Assembly: GCA_013204555.1 (NCBI GenBank)
Contig: JABMNO010000020.1
Location: 1 to 64,000 of the forward strand
DNA length: 64,000 nt
DNA from: Chloroflexota bacterium
Lineage (GTDB): Bacteria; Chloroflexota; Dehalococcoidia; Lucifugimonadales; Lucifugimonadaceae
Direction of reading: 5' to 3'
Part shown: positions 22,369 through 32,077 of the stretch, piece by piece
Numbering within the stretch: the stretch's first letter is position 1
How the letters are laid out: the number at the start of each line of letters is the position of its first letter
The notes under the pieces: generated by a model
The model's database searches: none
Seen by the model: only the letters and a program-made list of their open reading frames with translations
What the model was told of the DNA's origin: nothing
Program-made: the position numbers and the translations under genes

Positions 22369-24615
22369 CTAATCTCCTGCTGGCAAAGACTCTGGAAGTG
22401 GCATGTCCCCATCCGCATCCCCAAGATCAACACGCAGATCCGGTAGCCATGTCATGAACGACGGCAGGTACCAGTTCCACTTGCCCAGCATCTTCATACT
22501 TGCTGGAACCATGATCATCCGCACGATCGTGGAGTCGATCAATATAGCGGTTCCGAGTCCGAATCCCATCTGCTGGAGACCGATCAGGTCACCCATGGCG
22601 AAACCCCAGAATACGGCGACCATGATCAAGGCTGCTCCTGTGATCAATCGGCCGGTGGAGCGCACGCCAAATGCCACGGACTCAGTATTGTCACCGGTCA
22701 CATCGAATCGCTCGCGAATCCTGCTCAACAGGAACACGTGGTAGTCCATTGAGAGACCAAACAAGATGGTAAACAGGAACAGTGGGATCCATGCCTCAAT
22801 GATGTCGAACTCGCGAAGCAGTCCCAGATCACTACCCACGCCCTTCTGGAACATGAGCACCAGCAGGCCGTAAGTTGCTGCTACCGAGAGCAGGTTAAGG
22901 AGTATCGCTTTGATGGGTACGATGATCGAGCGGAATACGATCATGAGAAGGATGAAGCTCATTCCAAGGACGAACGGGAGTACCACCTTAATGCCGTCCT
23001 TGGCCGCTTGGAAGAAGTCCATATTGAACGCCGTTTCGCCAGTAACAGCCACCTCCGCCCCGCTACCAGCGAACGCGGCGGGAACGTGGGTGTCCCGAAG
23101 GTTCCTCACAGCATCCTGCGCTGGCTTTTCAGCAGCATCTCCTGCGATAGGAACCTCAATCAACGCTATAGTGCGAGCAGGATTCAACTCTGCCTCTTTT
23201 GGCGGACCGTAAGCTCCGGCAGCGTCTGATTCCATTGCCGCAAAGAGGGCGTCAATTCCGCCCTGGACTGCGGGCGAATCGTAGTCACCGGCAATGACGA
23301 TCAGCGCGGGGGTCGCTCCCCCGGCCGAGAATTCCTCATCCAGGATGATGAATCCCTGTTTCGCCTGAATATCGTCAGATAGTGTGCTCACCCCTGCGAA
23401 TCCGATGTGCAAATCCAGCAGCGGCAGTGCGGCCAGGATCAGCACTCCTCCTCCAAGAAAGAGGCTAATCAGTGGATACCGCATCACCTGACGTGATGCG
23501 CTGTCCCAGAATCCTCCCTCTCGAGTCTCGTCCATCTGTTTCTGGGCGCGCCCAATGCGTCCAACTTTCAGGCGCTCCAGTTTTGCTCCCAACAAACTCA
23601 GCAGCGCGGGCAACAGGGTCAGTGACGCCAGCACCGCCGCGACTACGACTACTATGGCTCCAATCCCAAGTCCTTGAAAGACGTTGAACGGGATTAGAAG
23701 CATTCCGAGCAGCGCCAGGACCACAGTGATTCCGCTGAACAGTACCGCCCTTGAAGCGGTGTTCCCTGCCCGCTCAATCGCGTCTAGTTTCATGAATCCC
23801 TTCCGTCGTTCTTCGAGGTATCGGTCAACGATGAACAGGGAATAGTCGACGCCGACAGCAAGCCCGACCATGAAGATGATGTTCATGACGAAAAACGAGA
23901 GTGGGAATATCTGGCCAATGAGGGCAGCGGCGCCAATGGCAATCATGATTGAGATGATCGCCACCACTATTGGCACGAAGGCGGCCACGATAGTTCCGAA
24001 AACGATCACCAGGATGATCAGGGCAACTGGTATTCCAATTGACTCACCTCTGAGGAAATCATCCTGTCCAACCTTTTCAAATGCGTTGCCAACCGTGGCC
24101 TGGCCAGTCATTAAGATCGTGAAAGGTCCTGCGGCGTTGCGAGCCTCAACAATCTCAAGGATCAGGGGCGCATTGTCGGTCGCATCGTCAAACTCGCCCG
24201 CCATAACGAGCGGCATGATTGTGGTATGTCGATCTTGCGACACGAAGTTTGGGATGCCGGACTTATAAAAATTGGTGAATGATCCCGATCGAATTATTTT
24301 TGGTCCGAGGGCGTTGATTTCATCGTAGAGACTCTCCACCTCGGTCTGGAACTCGGCATCATCGACCGTAAGTGTGTCGGAACGTACGATCACCACTTCG
24401 TTGGTGCTGAAGGGTTCGCCCCGCATTTCTTCAATGAGATCTATGCCGCGTTGCGACTCAGGGGTGTTCGTGAACCCAAACTTGGTGGTCAGTGCAGATT
24501 CGAGAAGCGTCGCATTAAAGGCGAAAGCGATAACCAGAGCAACAATCCACACCGCGATTGTGGTTTTGGGCTTCTCCGCGGCTTTGCGGGCGATTGTGCG
24601 TGTAGATAGCGTCAT
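22369..24615 (-). CDS. MMPL/RND-family transporter
   Basis: 748 residues from ATG at 24615, with GGAG about 6 nt upstream; 27 further upstream codons are open but lack a site. The topology is that of MMPL exporters: one N-terminal helix (TIAVWIVALVIAFAFNATLL), a large exterior domain, a block of about five to six helices (IPVALIILVIVFGTIVAAF onward), a second exterior domain and a final helix block. GVDYSLFIVDRYLEERRKG and GLSMDYHVFLLSRIRERFD are the two conserved D-Y motifs used in proton relay. Members export lipids, hopanoids or siderophores; the substrate here is unknown. A small inverted repeat lies upstream (24750-24766). Confidence 0.92.
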   Translation of the reverse strand: MTLSTRTIARKAAEKPKTTIAVWIVALVIAFAFNATLLESALTTKFGFTNTPESQRGIDLIEEMRGEPFSTNEVVIVRSDTLTVDDAEFQTEVESLYDEINALGPKIIRSGSFTNFYKSGIPNFVSQDRHTTIMPLVMAGEFDDATDNAPLILEIVEARNAAGPFTILMTGQATVGNAFEKVGQDDFLRGESIGIPVALIILVIVFGTIVAAFVPIVVAIISIMIAIGAAALIGQIFPLSFFVMNIIFMVGLAVGVDYSLFIVDRYLEERRKGFMKLDAIERAGNTASRAVLFSGITVVLALLGMLLIPFNVFQGLGIGAIVVVVAAVLASLTLLPALLSLLGAKLERLKVGRIGRAQKQMDETREGGFWDSASRQVMRYPLISLFLGGGVLILAALPLLDLHIGFAGVSTLSDDIQAKQGFIILDEEFSAGGATPALIVIAGDYDSPAVQGGIDALFAAMESDAAGAYGPPKEAELNPARTIALIEVPIAGDAAEKPAQDAVRNLRDTHVPAAFAGSGAEVAVTGETAFNMDFFQAAKDGIKVVLPFVLGMSFILLMIVFRSIIVPIKAILLNLLSVAATYGLLVLMFQKGVGSDLGLLREFDIIEAWIPLFLFTILFGLSMDYHVFLLSRIRERFDVTGDNTESVAFGVRSTGRLITGAALIMVAVFWGFAMGDLIGLQQMGFGLGTAILIDSTIVRMIMVPASMKMLGKWNWYLPSFMTWLPDLRVDLGDADGDMPLPESLPAGD

Positions 24616-24749
24616 TGATATCTCCGAATAGTGAGCGTTGCCAGTCCGAGTGGCTTCCGCACCGCCCTTTGGTGTGTACGAAAGTAACTTTGCCATACCC
24701 CGCGTATTATCGCTATCGATAAGGGGGTAAGGAAGACCGGCCGATATAA

Positions 24750-24766
24750 AGAAGTGTACGTCTTCT
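24750..24766. promoter_or_regulatory. Possible operator upstream of the MMPL gene
   Basis: AGAAG and CTTCT are inverted around a GTAC-containing centre, 135 bp upstream of the MMPL start and just past the end of the DsbA-like gene. An AT-rich tract follows. It resembles a repressor half-site pair; no regulator gene is adjacent. Confidence 0.2.
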
Positions 24767-24828
24767 AATTACTTAATTACAAGATTACAGGCAGCGAAAC
24801 GGTGAGAGTCCTCGCACTTTCAGCGGAT

Positions 24829-25506
24829 TTACTCAGGAATATCGCAAGCGGCGTCCAGATCGCCGAATTCAGGGCCACCCCGGCGGACGCGTTTCAGTTC
24901 CCAGAAGGCTGGATTTTCGACCAGTTCTACCATCGCATCGAACGCCTTACCAGCCGCCTCACCGGTTGGAGCGGGTGAAAGTACTGGGCCGAATATGGCG
25001 TGCCGCTTATTATTCCATGTGATCACGGGCGTACCGGTGTCTGGGCCTACGAGCGATCTCGCTTCGTCCAGAGAAGCGCGCACCGCGGCGTCCCAGGATT
25101 CATCTTCCGCAACGTCCAGCTTATCGTCGACACCCACTTCTTTGGCCGAGTCGATCATTAGCTGGTCAGATGCAGCGATCCCCATCACGTGGAACCGAGT
25201 CCCCATCTCCGTGTAGAAGCGACCTATCTGATCATTACGGCCCTCCAGTTCCAGTGCCTCAATCATCCGGAGAGCTTTTTTAGCCATCGCCCGCTTATCG
25301 ACGAACTCAGGGTTATCGTGTCCTTCGTTGAGCATACCAAGGCTGTAAGACCGCCAGTGAACGCTGACATCTCGGACAGCCATGACCTCGTGTATCCAAC
25401 GGGAAGTGATCCACGCCCACGGACAGCCTGGGTCGAAGTAGAAATCAACGGACATGGTGCCAGAATCTGTCGCGCCGTTGGCGCTGGCTTGAGTGGAAGT
25501 TGTCAC
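24829..25506 (-). CDS. DsbA-family (Rv2466c-like) thioredoxin-fold oxidoreductase
   Basis: 225 residues, ATG at 25506; residues 1-17 are a low-complexity tail and the fold begins MSVDFYFDPGCPWAWITSRWIHEV. A single active-site Cys in DPGCPWAW (CPWA in place of CxxC) and ITSRW resemble the actinobacterial mycothiol-dependent DsbA-like proteins of the Rv2466c type. GTPVITWNNKRHAIFGPVLSPAP is the cis-Pro region. It probably reduces or conjugates thiol-linked substrates in the cytoplasm; which low-molecular-weight thiol this organism uses is not known from the window. Confidence 0.8.
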   Translation of the reverse strand: MTTSTQASANGATDSGTMSVDFYFDPGCPWAWITSRWIHEVMAVRDVSVHWRSYSLGMLNEGHDNPEFVDKRAMAKKALRMIEALELEGRNDQIGRFYTEMGTRFHVMGIAASDQLMIDSAKEVGVDDKLDVAEDESWDAAVRASLDEARSLVGPDTGTPVITWNNKRHAIFGPVLSPAPTGEAAGKAFDAMVELVENPAFWELKRVRRGGPEFGDLDAACDIPE

Positions 25507-25708
25507 GGCGAACTCTGCTCCGGTGGCTCAAAGGTGGATCGCAGTATGGTCGCACGTTTGAGATTTCATGCAAACTGACGGCGTCGGGGTGACTTCATGA
25601 GATACAGCCGCTGTTAGAATTCGCGATTCAATTCACTCTCCATTTCTAGTGGAATGGGCAGGTGTCAAACCCGCCCCCTACCGGTAACTCCACGAAAGCC
25701 GTGCATCT

Positions 25709-28700
25709 GTGACCTCCCCTCCAACTTCCTCACGCGTACGACGTTCTCGTCGTGGCGGTGGTGATCGTGAGCGTCGAATTATCACGGTCCTGTTCTGTGA
25801 TGTTGTCGGCTCCACGTCCATGGCGGAACAACTCGACCCGGAGGATTGGGCCGAGATCATGGACGAGGCGTTCGGGTACATGACTGAGCCTGTTGAGCGG
25901 TATGGCGGGACCCTTGGCCGTTTCATGGGTGATGCAATAGTCGCGTTCTTTGGAGCGCCGGTCTCCCATGAAGACGACCCTGAGCGCGCTGTGCGGGCCG
26001 GGCTGGAAATCATTTCAGGCACGCGTGAGTTCGCTACGGATATATCTCAGGAGTTTGGGCTGGAGTTTAACGTCCGTGTTGGTATCAACACCGGGCCGGT
26101 GGTGGTTGGGATGGTGGGGTCGGAAGATCCCGGCGATTACACCGCCATGGGTGACACGGTGAACGTTGCAGCGCGCATGGAGCAGTCGGCAGAAGCTGGC
26201 GCCGTTCAAGTTTCAGAATCGACTCACTCGCTCACATCTCACGCCTTCGAATACGAAAGCCTTGGCGGCATTTCGGTCAAAGGCAAACTTGAGCCCGTCC
26301 ATACATACAGAAGCCTGTCTCTTAAAGAGGAACGGTCCTCTCTTCGGGGTCAGTTTGGGGCGGATGCACCTCTGGTTGGGCGTGAAGCTGAGCTTGGCGC
26401 CCTGCGCGATGCGGCCCTTCAGGTCGTAGAAGGGCAGGGTCAAATTGTGGGGCTGGTGGGCCAAGCCGGAATGGGGAAGTCCCGAATGATCCACGAGCTC
26501 CGCGATCTGTGGGTGGAACTAACCGACGGTCAGGGTGGCTGGTCTGAGATGAGCGGCGTCTCTTTCGGTGAATTGCTCCCGTACGGAGTGTTCATTCCGC
26601 GTATCCAGCAGATGTTTGGGGTTCACGATCAGGATGACCATGAGTCAACCGGAATAAAAGTCAGCGAAATTCTTGAAAACGCTCCTCCTGAATCGAAGGA
26701 TCTCGTTAAAGATTCCGCTGACGTCCTCTGTTCGTTGATACCGCACGATCATGAGCCGGTGCTTGAGGGTGAGGTGTTACAGCAGACCATTCAGCAGACA
26801 GCGGCGGATTTCTGGAGACAGGACTCATCTGCTGCGCCAACTGTGCTGATTCTGGATGACTTGCAGTGGATCGACGCTGCATCGCAGGAGCTACTAATTC
26901 ACCTCCTTGGGTTGGTGAAAACCGAGAAGATATTGATCGTATGCGCCTTCCGTCCGGAAAAGGACTCTGGCGCATGGGGAGTTAAAGAGAGCGCCGAAAA
27001 CGACTACGGTGAGTTGTATACGGAAATCAACCTGACGCCTCTCTCTTCCGCCGACAGCAGTTCGCTGATCGACGCCATCTTGTCGGTCGATGGGATGCCC
27101 CGCAATATTCACGCTCAGATTCGGAGCCGTGCCGACGGCAACCCATTCTTCCTGGAAGAAGTCGTGAGAGCTCTCGTTGAGAGCGATGCAATCCGGGAAA
27201 ATGAATCTGGTCTGCATTGGGACAGCGAATCGGCAGCCGGAACCGTCACGGTCCCTGACAACGTGCAGGCCCTGGTTGTAAGCAGGCTTGACCGACTGCC
27301 ACCGGCATCCCGGCTCACTCTACAACTGGCATCTGTGATTGGGCGGTCGTTTGATCTGTCGGTCCTCCAACAGATATCAAATGCCAATGGAACGCTGGAT
27401 AGCCAACTCGATCAATTCCAGCAAATGGAACTGATCGATGTGACCGCCACGGTTCCAACGATGGAGTTCAAGTTCCGCCATCAACTGACCCGAGACGCAG
27501 CCTATAACTCGATTCTCCGCAGAGAGCGCAGACGATTCCATCAGTCCATAGCTGAAGCTCTAGAAAAGTCAGGGAAAGGCTCTGACGATCCGAATCGCCT
27601 GGCATATCACCACGCTCAAGCTGGCAATCATGCGCAAGCGATCGACTATTACAAATCTGCGGCAGAGTCTGCGGCCCGCCTCTTTGCCAAGATAGACGCA
27701 ACTCTTCTTTACACATCTGCCATCGATCTCGCTGAGAAATCCGAGGTCCCTCCGGAACTTCTGGTTGATCTCTACACCGGACGCGGAAGAGTCCTTGAAA
27801 TAGCTGGCGACTATCAAGCAGCACTCAGCAACTACGAGAAGCTGGAAGCCATAGGTCGAGAGCGATCAGACGATGGGATCCGATTGGGTGCATTGCTACC
27901 GCAGGCAACAGCCTATTCGACGCTAAGTAGCGAGATTGATCCCATCAAAGGTCGGAAGATATCCGAACAGACCGTATTGCTGGCACGTGAACTCGGTGAC
28001 CACCGTGCCGAGGCGCGGGCCTACTGGAATCTGATGCTCCTGGAAGCCTACTCTGGAACCCACGTATCGAAGGCCGTTGAATACGGCGAGCGCTCTGTGG
28101 AGATTGCCCGCGAGCATGGACTGAAAGCAGAGCTCGCCTACTCACTCAACGATCTTGTTCGCCCATATCTCGCAATGGGGCGAAAAGATGAATCGCTGGC
28201 CTCACTGGATGAGGCGGTTAGATTGCTTCGAGAGCTTGATGATCGGCTAATGCTGGCGGATAGTCTCACAAAGAATTGTGATATTCGGACCGTGCTGGGC
28301 GACTTTGACGCAGCGATGAATTCGGCCAATGAGGCGCTTGAGGTGAGCCGGAATAACCGCAATCGCTTTGGTGAAGCCGTTGCGTTCATTCGATTGGGCG
28401 TCCTCTATGACGAGCTTGGACTTCCGGAAAAAAGTCTAGAAGCGATCCGCATAGGAAAAGACGCCTCCAAAGGATCGGGATTTGCCGCCGCCCGCGTGTT
28501 CCCAACGCGACTTGCCCTGGCGATGGCTGACGCAGGCGATTATTCGGGCGATGATCTCGCTGTGGAATCGCTAAAAGAGACGACCGAGCTTCCGTTACTT
28601 CGACGATTCGCTCTCGGGGGGCAAGCGAAGATAAAGCTTCTCCAGGGTAATCATGAGGAAGCTGCCGGATCTATTGACGAAGCGCTGGCGTTGCCGGAGA

Positions 28701-29143
28701 TGGAGATTTCACACCCCATTTCGGGATTTGGACTGAGCCACCTCGTGGAATTAGGTGTTCTGTACGGACTTGGACGGATGGACGCGGTTATCGAAACGGC
28801 GGACCGTTATCTTGAAGGACTCGACTCTGCCCAAACTGTCTTTAGACGATATGACGTCCTGAGGTTCAAGGGCATGGCGCATGACGCGCAGGGACAAGTG
28901 GAAGCGGCTCGATCATCTCTTGAACAGGCTTGCGAGAGTGCGGCCAAAGCTGGGTCAAAGCGAGGCCGGTGGCAGGCGCTATCAGCCCTTGGACGATTCC
29001 GCTCACACATCAGAGAATCCGGCGACGCCGAGGCGGGTGAAGCTCGCATTATTGTCGATGAAATTGCAGCGGCAATAGGCGACGAGAAACTGCGCGAACT
29101 ATTCGAACAACACGCCGGGAAGATTCTGGCTCCTACCGGCTAG
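25709..29143 (+). CDS. Class III adenylate/guanylate cyclase - ATPase - TPR regulator
   Basis: 1144 residues from GTG at 25709. Residues about 23-205 are a class III cyclase domain: ITVLFCDVVGST with metal-binding Asp31, GRFMGDAIVAFFGAP with Asp75, then VRVGINTGPVVVGMVG and DTVNVAARME. An AAA/STAND-type ATPase follows (about 225-560), with Walker A GQAGMGKS near 250 and Walker B VLILDDLQWIDA near 378. The C-terminal half is helical TPR-like repeats (for example AYYHHAQ-type LAYHHAQAGNHAQAIDYYKSA region and YEKLEAIGRERSD). This three-part layout is common in actinobacteria and Chloroflexota and is thought to link ATP-dependent oligomerisation to signalling. Monocistronic. The gene is convergent with the DrrB-like permease, 41 bp away. 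Confidence 0.9.
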   Translation: MTSPPTSSRVRRSRRGGGDRERRIITVLFCDVVGSTSMAEQLDPEDWAEIMDEAFGYMTEPVERYGGTLGRFMGDAIVAFFGAPVSHEDDPERAVRAGLEIISGTREFATDISQEFGLEFNVRVGINTGPVVVGMVGSEDPGDYTAMGDTVNVAARMEQSAEAGAVQVSESTHSLTSHAFEYESLGGISVKGKLEPVHTYRSLSLKEERSSLRGQFGADAPLVGREAELGALRDAALQVVEGQGQIVGLVGQAGMGKSRMIHELRDLWVELTDGQGGWSEMSGVSFGELLPYGVFIPRIQQMFGVHDQDDHESTGIKVSEILENAPPESKDLVKDSADVLCSLIPHDHEPVLEGEVLQQTIQQTAADFWRQDSSAAPTVLILDDLQWIDAASQELLIHLLGLVKTEKILIVCAFRPEKDSGAWGVKESAENDYGELYTEINLTPLSSADSSSLIDAILSVDGMPRNIHAQIRSRADGNPFFLEEVVRALVESDAIRENESGLHWDSESAAGTVTVPDNVQALVVSRLDRLPPASRLTLQLASVIGRSFDLSVLQQISNANGTLDSQLDQFQQMELIDVTATVPTMEFKFRHQLTRDAAYNSILRRERRRFHQSIAEALEKSGKGSDDPNRLAYHHAQAGNHAQAIDYYKSAAESAARLFAKIDATLLYTSAIDLAEKSEVPPELLVDLYTGRGRVLEIAGDYQAALSNYEKLEAIGRERSDDGIRLGALLPQATAYSTLSSEIDPIKGRKISEQTVLLARELGDHRAEARAYWNLMLLEAYSGTHVSKAVEYGERSVEIAREHGLKAELAYSLNDLVRPYLAMGRKDESLASLDEAVRLLRELDDRLMLADSLTKNCDIRTVLGDFDAAMNSANEALEVSRNNRNRFGEAVAFIRLGVLYDELGLPEKSLEAIRIGKDASKGSGFAAARVFPTRLALAMADAGDYSGDDLAVESLKETTELPLLRRFALGGQAKIKLLQGNHEEAAGSIDEALALPEMEISHPISGFGLSHLVELGVLYGLGRMDAVIETADRYLEGLDSAQTVFRRYDVLRFKGMAHDAQGQVEAARSSLEQACESAAKAGSKRGRWQALSALGRFRSHIRESGDAEAGEARIIVDEIAAAIGDEKLRELFEQHAGKILAPTG

Positions 29144-29184
29144 CACCGGTCGGATCGCTTGAAGCTGTATCACCACAATCGGCT

Positions 29185-30015
29185 TCACGACACCCGGCGG
29201 TACTGCCATATAGCCCACGGCGCGCATACCAGGGTTATCCCGGCTATCCAGGCCATGGTCAGCAAAACATCGTCTACTAAGGGACCGCCCTGCGCCATCG
29301 CCCTGCCAGCGTCTACCGCTCTGGTTATTGGATTGTGTTCTGCGATTGGACGGAGCCAGTCGGGCATCGTCTCTACAGGAACAAATGCAGAACTCATGAA
29401 CGTCAACGGAAAGATGTAGACGAACCCGACGGAGTTCGCCGTTTCGACGTTCCTAACGGACGCTCCGATCACGGCTGCAACCCATGAAAAGGCGATACCA
29501 AAGCCGACCACGAGGAAGGGTACCCAGAATCCGGGCCAAAAGCCGCCGTGGAATCTGAAGCCGATCGCCATTCCGACTCCGATCATCAGATAGACCACAA
29601 AAACGTTTCGGATGGTGTCCGCCAGGATCCGGCCGGCCAGAACCGCCGATCTGGCCATGGGCATGGACCTGTATCGGTCAACCATGCCCTTCTGGAGATC
29701 TTCTGCTAGCCCGATACCAGTCTGAGTGGAGCCAAACAGCGTTGTCTGAACAAGGATTCCCACTAGGATGAAATCTGTATAACTGATCGGCCCCGTGGAA
29801 ATAGCTCCTCCGAATACGTAGACGAAGAGCAGTACGAACATAACCGGCGAGACCGTTGAGAAGAGAAGAAGTTCCGGCGACCGACGGTATTTGAGCAGGT
29901 TCCTCCACGCCATCACTACCGAGTCGCCAACGACATACCTAGCCTCAGTGACGATTCCGGCTACCAGCCCGTCTGAGAAGGTGCCTGGGGATGTCGTGCG
30001 CTCGTTAGTCGCCAT
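29185..30015 (-). CDS. ABC-2 type transporter permease (DrrB-like)
   Basis: 276 residues with about six hydrophobic segments and the ABC-2 permease pattern: SVVMAWRNLLKYRRSPELLLFSTVSPVMFVLLF at the N-terminus, DFILVGILVQTTLFGSTQTGIGLAEDLQKG, MARSAVLAGRILADT, and a C-terminal FMSSAFVPVETMPDWLRPIAEHNPITRAVDAGR that is characteristic of DrrB/NodJ permeases. It overlaps the ATPase gene by 11 bp and is translated with it. Together they form an exporter, probably of a hydrophobic small molecule or glycolipid. Confidence 0.9.
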   Translation of the reverse strand: MATNERTTSPGTFSDGLVAGIVTEARYVVGDSVVMAWRNLLKYRRSPELLLFSTVSPVMFVLLFVYVFGGAISTGPISYTDFILVGILVQTTLFGSTQTGIGLAEDLQKGMVDRYRSMPMARSAVLAGRILADTIRNVFVVYLMIGVGMAIGFRFHGGFWPGFWVPFLVVGFGIAFSWVAAVIGASVRNVETANSVGFVYIFPLTFMSSAFVPVETMPDWLRPIAEHNPITRAVDAGRAMAQGGPLVDDVLLTMAWIAGITLVCAPWAIWQYRRVS

Positions 30016-30997
30016 CGACGGATTCTCCTTCTCTAGACGTTGCAGCGTCCTCCGCCGTTCTGCCAGTTAGCGCCAGAAACACGTCATCAAGCGTGGGTTG
30101 CCGCAATCCCAGATCTGAGATGACAACATTTTCTGCATCCAGTGCCCTCACCACCTCGACCAGGAGCGATGAGCCGTTGGCCACGGAAATCGTCGCAGTA
30201 TTCTCGTGTTCGTCCAACTGAGGTTCTTCCTCGCTGAACCTCAATAACACGTTCGCTGCTTGCGGAAGCATCCCCTTCTCCAGAACACGCACCATGATGA
30301 ACTCAGACCCTGCTCTTTTCTTGAGTTCAGATGCCGTGCCTCTGGCAATGACAGCACCGTGATCGATCACCGCAATCTGATCCGCCAGCCGATCAGCTTC
30401 CTCCAAATACTGAGTGGTAAGCAACACCGTCGTGCCCTCGCGTACTAGCTCCATGATGACTGCCCAGAGATCCAAACGGCTCCTCGGATCCAATCCAGAG
30501 GTCGGCTCATCGAGGAACAGCACTTGTGGCGTCGAGACCAGGCTTGCGGCCAGATCCAATCTACGGCGCATCCCGCCCGAGTACTCTTTCGATTGCCGAT
30601 CGGCCGATTCAACAAGAGAGAAACGATCGAGCAGCTCATCGGCCCGATGCTTCGCCACCTTGCCCCCCAGATGATAGAGACGTCCAACCATCTCCAGGTT
30701 CTCTCTGCCGGTCAGCAGTTCGTCTATGGCGGTGCTTTGACCGGCCAGGCCAATCACATTGCGAAGCTGCCGAGCCTGCCGTTGTACGTCAAACCCAAGC
30801 ACAGACGCCCTGCCTGAAGTCGGTTTCAACAAGGTCGTAAGGATCTTGACCAGTGTGGTCTTGCCAGCCCCGTTGGGTCCCAGAAGGCCCGTCACAGTGC
30901 CTCGCTGCACCTCAAGATCCACATCAATTAGCGCGTGGACGCTGCCAAACGACTTACAAACGTCGTGAACCGCAATCGCTTCACCGTTCGCTGACAC
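30005..30997 (-). CDS. ABC transporter ATP-binding protein (DrrA-like)
   Basis: 330 residues, ATG at 30997. Walker A is GPNGAGKTT (about 40-48), signature EYSGGMRRRLDLAASL, Walker B VLFLDEPTSGLDPRSR, with the switch His in LLTTQYLEEADRLAD-type position replaced by Gln-Tyr as in DrrA proteins. The C-terminal extension with LRQPTLDDVFLALTGR is specific to the daunorubicin-resistance DrrA subfamily. It drives the ABC-2 permease encoded immediately downstream with an 11-bp overlap. Export of antibiotics is proven only for distant relatives. Confidence 0.93.
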   Translation of the reverse strand: MSANGEAIAVHDVCKSFGSVHALIDVDLEVQRGTVTGLLGPNGAGKTTLVKILTTLLKPTSGRASVLGFDVQRQARQLRNVIGLAGQSTAIDELLTGRENLEMVGRLYHLGGKVAKHRADELLDRFSLVESADRQSKEYSGGMRRRLDLAASLVSTPQVLFLDEPTSGLDPRSRLDLWAVIMELVREGTTVLLTTQYLEEADRLADQIAVIDHGAVIARGTASELKKRAGSEFIMVRVLEKGMLPQAANVLLRFSEEEPQLDEHENTATISVANGSSLLVEVVRALDAENVVISDLGLRQPTLDDVFLALTGRTAEDAATSREGESVDGD

Positions 30998-31381
30998 TCA
31001 ACCTCTTTTCACACCGGGACTGGAATGTGATTCATATGTCTAGATTAGAAGGGCGTGAAACAAAGTAACGGATATCAAGAAAAAAATCCTGCCACTGTGT
31101 CACCTCAATACTGCACTTACCGCAGCCCAACTTGACTTGGCGAGTGCCTGTTATCAGTCCCCATCAACCTTGACGGGAACCAAACCTGACCATTCACCAG
31201 AGACCGTCACGGCCATGACGCCGCGGCGTGACCACCTTTGTGTCAGTCGATGATAATTTGCGGGAATTGTTTGTGCACCGCGCCGAGGAACACTTCACGG
31301 CGAAGTTGGAATCACACCTTTGCATTCATTCTCGGGTAATATCCGCCTATCGCGGCTATGCAGCGGAAAGAAGGTGGAGAT
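30998..31381. other. Gene-free stretch between divergent genes
   Basis: This 384-bp region separates the DrrAB operon (minus) from the DUF4389 gene (plus) and should hold both promoters, but I could not fix -35/-10 boxes. The only notable structure is a 12-bp perfect palindrome ACGCCGCGGCGT at 31218-31229. No open frame with coding character. Confidence 0.4.
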
Positions 31382-31993
31382 ATGAGCACGGAATCCTCGC
31401 CCGCGTACCCAGTCGTCCTGACCGGAGAACTATCGTCTGAGTTGAGCCGCTGGCTCTGTCTCATCAAATTGATCCTGATCATTCCCCACGTGTTGCTCCT
31501 GTTCTTGATCTGGATCGGGGTAGGACTATCGGTAATCGGAGCGTTCTTCGCCATCCTGGTCACCGGTCGCTATCCCAGAGGCCTGTTCGACTTCAATCTT
31601 GGCGCCATGCGATACACGTGGCGTGTGGGCTTTTACTCTTTCGCCGCATTTGCTACTGACCAGTACCCGCCTTTCAGCATGGACCGTGAGGATGACTATC
31701 CAGCAACGCTGGACATCCCGTACCCGGAACGCCTCTCACGTGGACTTGTCCTCGTGAAGTGGATTCTGGCAATCCCTCACATGATCATCGTTTCGCTGAT
31801 TAGTGGTCCTACGGGGGGCTGGAGCGTTGTTGGTGTTCTCGCTGTAGTGGCCGGAATTCTGATGTTGGTGAAGCGACCGTACCCGGAAGATATCTTCGAG
31901 CTTTTGATGGATCTGAATGGCTGGAGTTACCGCGTCACTGCCTATGTGGCTCTCATGACTGATGAATATCCGCCTTTCAGGTTGAAGCCGTAG
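31382..31993 (+). CDS. DUF4389 membrane protein
   Basis: 203 residues from ATG at 31382, with AGGTGGAG a few bases upstream. Two copies of the DUF4389 unit are visible: LSRWLCLIKLILIIPHVLLLF...FAILVTGRYPRGLFDFNLGAMRYTWRVGFYSFAAFATDQYPPF and LSRGLVLVKWILAIPHMIIVSLI...LMLVKRPYPEDIFELLMDLNGWSYRVTAYVALMTDEYPPF. Each unit has two hydrophobic helices and the RYP and DQYPPF/DEYPPF motifs. Integral membrane protein of unknown function, common in actinobacteria and Chloroflexota. Monocistronic or leading into the ASST-like gene 84 bp downstream. Confidence 0.85.
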   Translation: MSTESSPAYPVVLTGELSSELSRWLCLIKLILIIPHVLLLFLIWIGVGLSVIGAFFAILVTGRYPRGLFDFNLGAMRYTWRVGFYSFAAFATDQYPPFSMDREDDYPATLDIPYPERLSRGLVLVKWILAIPHMIIVSLISGPTGGWSVVGVLAVVAGILMLVKRPYPEDIFELLMDLNGWSYRVTAYVALMTDEYPPFRLKP

Positions 31994-32077
31994 TTCGATC
32001 ACCGACCCATCTGCTAATGAAGCCACGTGTAATATCGGGCCAGAATTCGAGCGCCTACACCCAAGGAAGAATCGCAC